This document shows positions 60,166 to 64,000 of a stretch of 64,000 nt of DNA, piece by piece; position 1 is the first letter of the stretch, and each line of letters begins with the position of its first letter. The position numbers were made by a program, and so were the translations under genes. The DNA comes from Rossellomorea aquimaris. Its GTDB lineage: Bacteria > Bacillota > Bacilli > Bacillales > Bacillaceae_B. The stretch spans positions 1-64,000 of the forward strand of contig NZ_JAIVAT010000011.1 in NCBI RefSeq assembly GCF_020172085.1, read 5' to 3'. The notes beneath the pieces were generated by a model, which saw nothing but the letters and a program-made list of their open reading frames with translations, did no database searches and was not told the origin of the DNA.

Positions 60166-60642
60166 ATGGCTTTTCAAATATTATTAAACTTTTTCATGGC
60201 CTTTGTCTGGATGTTTCTTTCGGTATCCTTTACTTCTCAGTCATTCATTATTGGCTTTTTACTAGGATTGCTTGTTATCTTTGCATTCAGAAGATTTTTC
60301 AGTTCCCGCTTTTACTTACTAAGGGTGGCTGCCGTGATCAGTTTATTCTTCTTGTTTATGAAGGAGCTGATCCTGGCGAACATTGCGGTTTTAAAAACCA
60401 TCTTAAAACCGAAGATGGACTTCCAACCGGGTATTTTCGCTTTACCGACAGAACTGAAAACCGATTGGGAAATTACGTTATTAGCAAATCTTATTACATT
60501 GACACCAGGCACACTCGTCATGGATGTTTCATATGACAACAAGATCCTCTATGTACATGCCATTGATATTCCTGATGTAGATGAAGCCATCAATGAGATT
60601 AAAGATTCATTCGAGAAAGCCATCATGGAGGTGAGCCGCTAA
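60166..60642 (+). CDS. mrpE: Mrp antiporter subunit E
   Basis: 158 residues, N-terminal helices followed by a cytosolic domain (FALPTELKTDWEITLLANLI, TLTPGTLVMDVS). Begins 6 nt after mrpD and overlaps mrpF by 1 nt (TAATG). Specific to Mrp systems. Confidence 0.95.
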   Translation: MAFQILLNFFMAFVWMFLSVSFTSQSFIIGFLLGLLVIFAFRRFFSSRFYLLRVAAVISLFFLFMKELILANIAVLKTILKPKMDFQPGIFALPTELKTDWEITLLANLITLTPGTLVMDVSYDNKILYVHAIDIPDVDEAINEIKDSFEKAIMEVSR

Positions 60643-60926
60643 TGTTACATCTAATTTTTCAACTCACATTACTATGCGTCTCCCTGTCCATGCTCGGACT
60701 CGTTTACAGAGTGGTGAAAGGTCCCACGACCCCGGACAGGGTGGTGGCACTGGATGCAATCGGGATCAACCTGATTGCCATCATCGCTCTCGTTTCCATG
60801 ATGCTTGATACGTACGCTTTCCTCGAAGTGATCCTGCTTCTTGGGATACTGGCTTTCCTCGGGACTGTGGCCTTTTCAAAGTTCTTAGAGAAAGGGGAGA
60901 TCATCGAACGTGAGCGAGATCATTAG
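60642..60926 (+). CDS. mrpF: Mrp antiporter subunit F
   Basis: 94 residues, three helices; YRVVKGPTTPDRVVALDAIG is the MrpF/MnhF signature. Overlaps mrpE by one base and mrpG by 17 nt. Confidence 0.95.
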   Translation: MLHLIFQLTLLCVSLSMLGLVYRVVKGPTTPDRVVALDAIGINLIAIIALVSMMLDTYAFLEVILLLGILAFLGTVAFSKFLEKGEIIERERDH

Positions 60927-61275
60927 ATTTTTCATCGGATTCTTCCTGATCATCGGAGGATTTCTAAGCCTGGTCACGGCCTTTGGCTTATTGAGGCTTC
61001 CGGATGTATATACGCGGAACCATGCCGCTTCTAAAAGTGCGACGCTTGGGGTCATGTCGATCCTGCTTGCGACTTTCCTTTATTTCTATCTCGAGCACGG
61101 ACACTTCAATTCAAGACTGATCCTTGCCATCATCTTCATCTTCGTCACGGCCCCAGTTGCCGGACACCTTATTTCACGGGCGGCGTACAATTCAGGCGTT
61201 AAGCTTTGGGATAAAAGTGTTCGGGATGATCTAAAGGATAAAGAAGAATACGAGCGTCAGAACAGTTCAACTTAA
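60910..61275 (+). CDS. mrpG: Mrp antiporter subunit G
   Basis: 121 residues from a GTG at 60910, 10 nt after AAAGGGGAG that lies within mrpF. Three helices; GLLRLPDVYTRNHAASKSAT is the MrpG/MnhG signature. Last gene of the operon, followed by a strong terminator. The seven genes A-G are complete and in the canonical order. Confidence 0.95.
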   Translation: MSEIIRFFIGFFLIIGGFLSLVTAFGLLRLPDVYTRNHAASKSATLGVMSILLATFLYFYLEHGHFNSRLILAIIFIFVTAPVAGHLISRAAYNSGVKLWDKSVRDDLKDKEEYERQNSST

Positions 61276-61282
61276 CCAAATG

Positions 61283-61323
61283 AAAAAGGCTTGCCCTCAC
61301 GATATGGGGGCAAGCCTTTTTTG
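61283..61323. terminator. mrp operon terminator (bidirectional)
   Basis: AAAAAGGCTTGCCC and GGGCAAGCCTTTTTT around a loop; A and T tracts both sides. Also ends the leftward DUF2188 gene 5 bp away. Confidence 0.88.
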
Positions 61324-61327
61324 ATGA

Positions 61328-61696
61328 CTACTGTTGATATAAGTGATTTTCGACGCTTCCATCCTGCTTGTGAACAACCAGGGTACCGGAGTGATCCGTT
61401 ACATAGTCCTTCGCTTTGGAAAGGAGCTTGTCCTTTGTATTCTCCACCAGGATGGCTCTCTTTCCGTCTGCCTTCTTCAACTGCCAGCCGTCATCATGAG
61501 GGGTGACGTGATACTCGGTTTTTTCGCCAGTGCCTCCCTCTTCGGATTTATGAGCCTGATCAGTAGCAATGGCAATCGCCCTCCCCTCTTGATAGCCTTC
61601 ATCAAGAAGGGCATTGGCAATTTCTATCGCTTTATTCCTTACGTCAACAGGCAGGTTCTTCAGTGAATCAGGGTAATCATTTTTAGTCCAACTCAT
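61328..61696 (-). CDS. DUF2188 domain protein
   Basis: 122 residues. The C-terminal half (YHVTPHDDGWQLKKADGKRA, TLVVHKQDGSV) is a DUF2188 domain; the N-terminal ~50 residues (SWTKNDYPDSLKNLPVDVRN, ALLDEGYQEGRAIAIATDQA) form a helical ChaB-like module often fused to it. Function unknown. Soluble. RBS TAGGAGGCC. Confidence 0.82.
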   Translation of the reverse strand: MSWTKNDYPDSLKNLPVDVRNKAIEIANALLDEGYQEGRAIAIATDQAHKSEEGGTGEKTEYHVTPHDDGWQLKKADGKRAILVENTKDKLLSKAKDYVTDHSGTLVVHKQDGSVENHLYQQ

Positions 61697-61765
61697 GAAT
61701 ATTGGCCTCCTAATTGTTTGATTAGTAGTTGATTTCCCATTTTTTCACTATTTAAACCTGTTTTT

Positions 61766-62158
61766 CTATCGTTTTGGAACAACCGCCATCGTGCATCGAG
61801 ATACACAGATTAATTGTTCTTCCTCATCTGTGATCTTAATATCCCACACCATCGTGGTTCTTCCCTGATGCATGACTGTACCGGTCGCTGTAACAAGACC
61901 TTCCCGCTTCGCCTTAATATGATTCGCATTAATCTCAAGCCCAAAGCAAATTTCTTTATCAAGATCGATCAATTGGACCGCCCCTACACTTGCCACCGTT
62001 TCTGCCAGGGCCACCGAAGCACCGCCGTGAAGGAAACCGAACGGCTGCCTTGTGTTTTCATTCACCGGCATCGTCGCAACGACTTTTCCATTACCCAATT
62101 CTACAAATTCAATTCCTAACGCACTGATTAATGTATTCTCTGTATTCACCTGGATCAC
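61766..62158 (-). CDS. yuxO: PaaI-type hotdog thioesterase, YuxO
   Basis: 130 residues, single hotdog fold. Motifs FGFLHGGASVALAETVASVG with the PaaI catalytic region and FGLEINANHIKAKREG. Hydrolyses an aromatic or acyl-CoA thioester. YuxO follows mrp in B. subtilis; there the comA-comP quorum genes come next, which are absent here. A good ribosome binding site is not obvious (GAGGTGATCC precedes). Confidence 0.88.
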   Translation of the reverse strand: MIQVNTENTLISALGIEFVELGNGKVVATMPVNENTRQPFGFLHGGASVALAETVASVGAVQLIDLDKEICFGLEINANHIKAKREGLVTATGTVMHQGRTTMVWDIKITDEEEQLICVSRCTMAVVPKR

Positions 62159-62318
62159 CTCATAACATATTGTTCTCTACTATTTGTTCTAGAAAGTGTC
62201 TGAAAATCCTTTATTTTTCCTTTCCTTTTACTCTGCGCCATCCTTTCATTACACGAATAATCCGTTACGTATTGTCATACATATCCTTAGAGCATTTTAA
62301 TAAAAGGGGGTTTATGTT

Positions 62319-62705
62319 ATGTATCGGTATCATCCTTTTTATCCGCCTGTGCAGCGCCCCTACTCACCCATCCATTCCAGGACACAACCCATTTTCTCAT
62401 ATAACCGGACCTTTCCTCCTGTGGAAACCGAGACATTCATGTCGTCGGCAGGTAAAACATTAAGCTTAATGAGTGATGCCCAGATGGTACTCCAAAAAAT
62501 CAATTCCTCCAAAGAGTTTTCATCAAAATTCATGAACGCAGCACAGCAGTCGAACTTACCTGAAGTACATAAACTACTTCAATCCATCGGTACAAAGGTA
62601 CAGCCGATTGTTTCGTTCAACCCGGACGGGATCCGCCTTGTATTTGATGAAAAGCTTGGTCAAGTCGATTGCTGCCATTTGATCGTCATCGTCCGATGGA
62701 TGTAA
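62319..62705 (+). CDS. Bacillaceae-specific hypothetical protein
   Basis: 128 residues from the ATG at 62319, 8 nt after AAAAGGGGG; an out-of-frame ATG lies five bases earlier. Tyr/Pro/Arg-rich N-terminus (MYRYHPFYPPVQRPYSPIHS) followed by a compact domain with LSDAQMVLQKINSS-like helix, ending with a Cys-Cys-His motif (VDCCHLIVIVRWM). No signal peptide. The N-terminus resembles spore-surface proteins, but a coat role is only a guess. Confidence 0.7.
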   Translation: MYRYHPFYPPVQRPYSPIHSRTQPIFSYNRTFPPVETETFMSSAGKTLSLMSDAQMVLQKINSSKEFSSKFMNAAQQSNLPEVHKLLQSIGTKVQPIVSFNPDGIRLVFDEKLGQVDCCHLIVIVRWM

Positions 62706-62709
62706 AAGA

Positions 62710-62741
62710 AAAGAAGCAAGGGCAAAAGCCCTTGCTTCTTT
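62710..62741. terminator. bidirectional terminator before the antiporter gene
   Basis: AAAGAAGCAAGGGC and GCCCTTGCTTCTTT, 14-bp stem, AAAA loop, T-rich on the right and A-rich on the left. Confidence 0.85.
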
Positions 62742-62744
62742 CTC

Positions 62745-64000
62745 TTATAAAATGATCGCTGCGATCCAACCGAATAGGATCAGAGGAATATTATAGTGTA
62801 AAAAGGTTGGGACACATGTATCCCAAATGTGATTATGCTGCCCATCGGCATTTAATCCGGCTGTCGGTCCAAGCGTACTGTCTGAAGCAGGTGATCCTGC
62901 ATCACCAAGTGCGCCTGCCGTCCCAACAATGGCAATCGTTGCAAGTGGGCTGAACCCAAGCTCCATGGCAAGCGGTACGAAGATGGCTGCGATGATTGGG
63001 ATCGTCGCAAATGAAGAACCGATCCCCATTGTCACAAGAAGCCCAACCACCAGCATGATAAGAGCAGCCAAAGCCTGATTGCCTCCAATGACGTCAGCAG
63101 TTGCCTTCACCAAAGTTTCAACATCTCCTGTTTCCGTCACCACTGCCGCAAAACCTGATGCCGTTATCATGACAAAGCCGATAAACGCCATCATCTTCAT
63201 TCCTTCATTCAGTAAACCATCTGCCTCTTTCCATTTAACAGACCCTGAAATATACAGAACGGCAATACCAGCGAGTGCCCCGAAGATCATCGATTCTAGC
63301 TGAAGCTGGACGTATAAGGCCACTACGATGGAAATGAGAGCAAATACCATTGCTCTTTTATTGTAAACAACCTTTTCCTCTGCCACCACTTCTTCAGCTT
63401 CACTATAGTCTCTCGGTTTACGGTAACTCACAAACAAGGCAATCAGCAATCCGATCACCATCCCGCCTACAGGAAGGAGCATCGCTTTCGGAATATCACT
63501 CAAATTGACCTCCATTCCGCTCGCTGCCATGTTTTGGGCGATGATTTCATGGAATTGCAAGCCAAATCCTACTGGCAACAGGATATAAGGCGCCGTTAAT
63601 CCAAACGTAATCACCGATGCGATTAACCGTCTATCAATTCGTAACTCCGTCATCACCTTTAATAAAGGTGGAATCAGAATCGGGATAAACGCGATGTGAA
63701 TCGGAATCACATTCTGTGAAAAACAAGCCATGATTAATATAGATATAACAATAAGTGCTTTCGAAAGGGCTGTTTTTCTTGTATCTCCTTTTTTCCCAAC
63801 GACTTTCAATACCCATTCAACAAGTAGATTTGGAATTCCCGTATAGGAAATCGCCACTGCAAATCCACCCAGCAAGGCATAACTTAGTGCAATACTTGCC
63901 CCGCCGCTGATTCCTTCAGAAAAGACGGATATCGTCTCATTCAATCCCATTCCTCCGGTAAGTCCACCGACTAACGCTCCGGTGATCAGGGCGAATACAA
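62745..64000 (-). CDS. yuiF: Na+/H+ antiporter family protein YuiF (partial at 5' end)
   Basis: At least 418 residues; the reading frame stays open to the right edge of the window (VFALITGALVGGLTGG precedes the first in-window Met), so the start lies outside. About ten or more helices with the NhaC-like features IPILIPPLLKVMTELRIDRR, GTAGALGDAGSPASDSTLGP and MGIGSSFATIPIIAAIF. Exports sodium in exchange for protons. Terminated by the hairpin at 62710. An internal Met near 63950 is not the likely start. Confidence 0.88.
   Translation of the reverse strand, partial: VFALITGALVGGLTGGMGLNETISVFSEGISGGASIALSYALLGGFAVAISYTGIPNLLVEWVLKVVGKKGDTRKTALSKALIVISILIMACFSQNVIPIHIAFIPILIPPLLKVMTELRIDRRLIASVITFGLTAPYILLPVGFGLQFHEIIAQNMAASGMEVNLSDIPKAMLLPVGGMVIGLLIALFVSYRKPRDYSEAEEVVAEEKVVYNKRAMVFALISIVVALYVQLQLESMIFGALAGIAVLYISGSVKWKEADGLLNEGMKMMAFIGFVMITASGFAAVVTETGDVETLVKATADVIGGNQALAALIMLVVGLLVTMGIGSSFATIPIIAAIFVPLAMELGFSPLATIAIVGTAGALGDAGSPASDSTLGPTAGLNADGQHNHIWDTCVPTFLHYNIPLILFGWIAAIIL

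Overview
The window looks like chromosome from a spore-forming member of the Bacillaceae. The 16S rRNA 5' end and its two-promoter leader are Bacillus-type. Almost every gene has a strong AGGAGG-type ribosome binding site, and the gene order from about 24 kb to 63 kb follows the Bacillus subtilis yug-pbpD-yuf/mrp-yux block as I remember it (yugO, yugN, pgi, yugJ, yuzA, yugI, alaT, alaR, yugF, patB, kapB, kapD, yuxJ, pbpD, yufK, mrpABCDEFG, yuxO, yuiF). A Rossellomorea-like species is my guess, not something the sequence proves. I see no prophage, insertion sequence or CRISPR array.

Layout: 1-0.4 kb is the start of an rRNA operon reading leftward. From 0.4 to 2.9 kb come a tiny membrane protein, a GNAT acetyltransferase, an EamA exporter and an MgtC-family protein. 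From 3 to 6.6 kb is the leftward fructose operon fruR-fruK-fruA, with a CcpA site inside its promoter. A lipoteichoic acid synthase, two dipeptide-type ABC permeases without partners, a HAD phosphatase and a PfkB sugar kinase fill 6.9-13.2 kb. From 13.3 to 18.5 kb is an amino-sugar region: a SIS-domain protein, nagR, the GlcNAc PTS gene nagP, and divergent nagA-nagB. Both nag promoters carry a palindromic NagR operator over the -35 element. After an ArsB-type transporter, tRNA-Ala(GGC), a von Willebrand A lipoprotein, a lactate-oxidase-family FMN enzyme and a GNAT protein, the yug block begins.

Relative to the B. subtilis order, about 11 kb is interposed between yuzA and yugI: an aldehyde dehydrogenase, glutamate dehydrogenase, rocD, rocR, a PerR-boxed catalase, an aldehyde dehydrogenase/DUF779 pair and a MEDS-domain protein. 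A second interposition (Cu/Zn superoxide dismutase, a small membrane protein, a cyclophilin lipoprotein) lies where kinB would be expected between patB and kapB. The full seven-gene Mrp Na+/H+ antiporter operon and a second Na+/H+ antiporter of the YuiF/NhaC type suggest active sodium and pH homeostasis, consistent with a saline or alkaline habitat.

The most unusual features are non-coding or regulatory. (1) Three degenerate tandem repeat arrays with strict but different periods (25, 21 and 20 bp) each lie just beyond an intrinsic terminator. (2) Three copies of a roughly 90-125 bp structured intergenic element have conserved cores and unrelated but self-complementary terminal stems, a covariation pattern. 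(3) The RocR-like activator has lost the GAFTGA loop needed to engage sigma-54, while its upstream activating palindromes are intact. (4) Two families of sequence-conserved terminator hairpins recur across the window.
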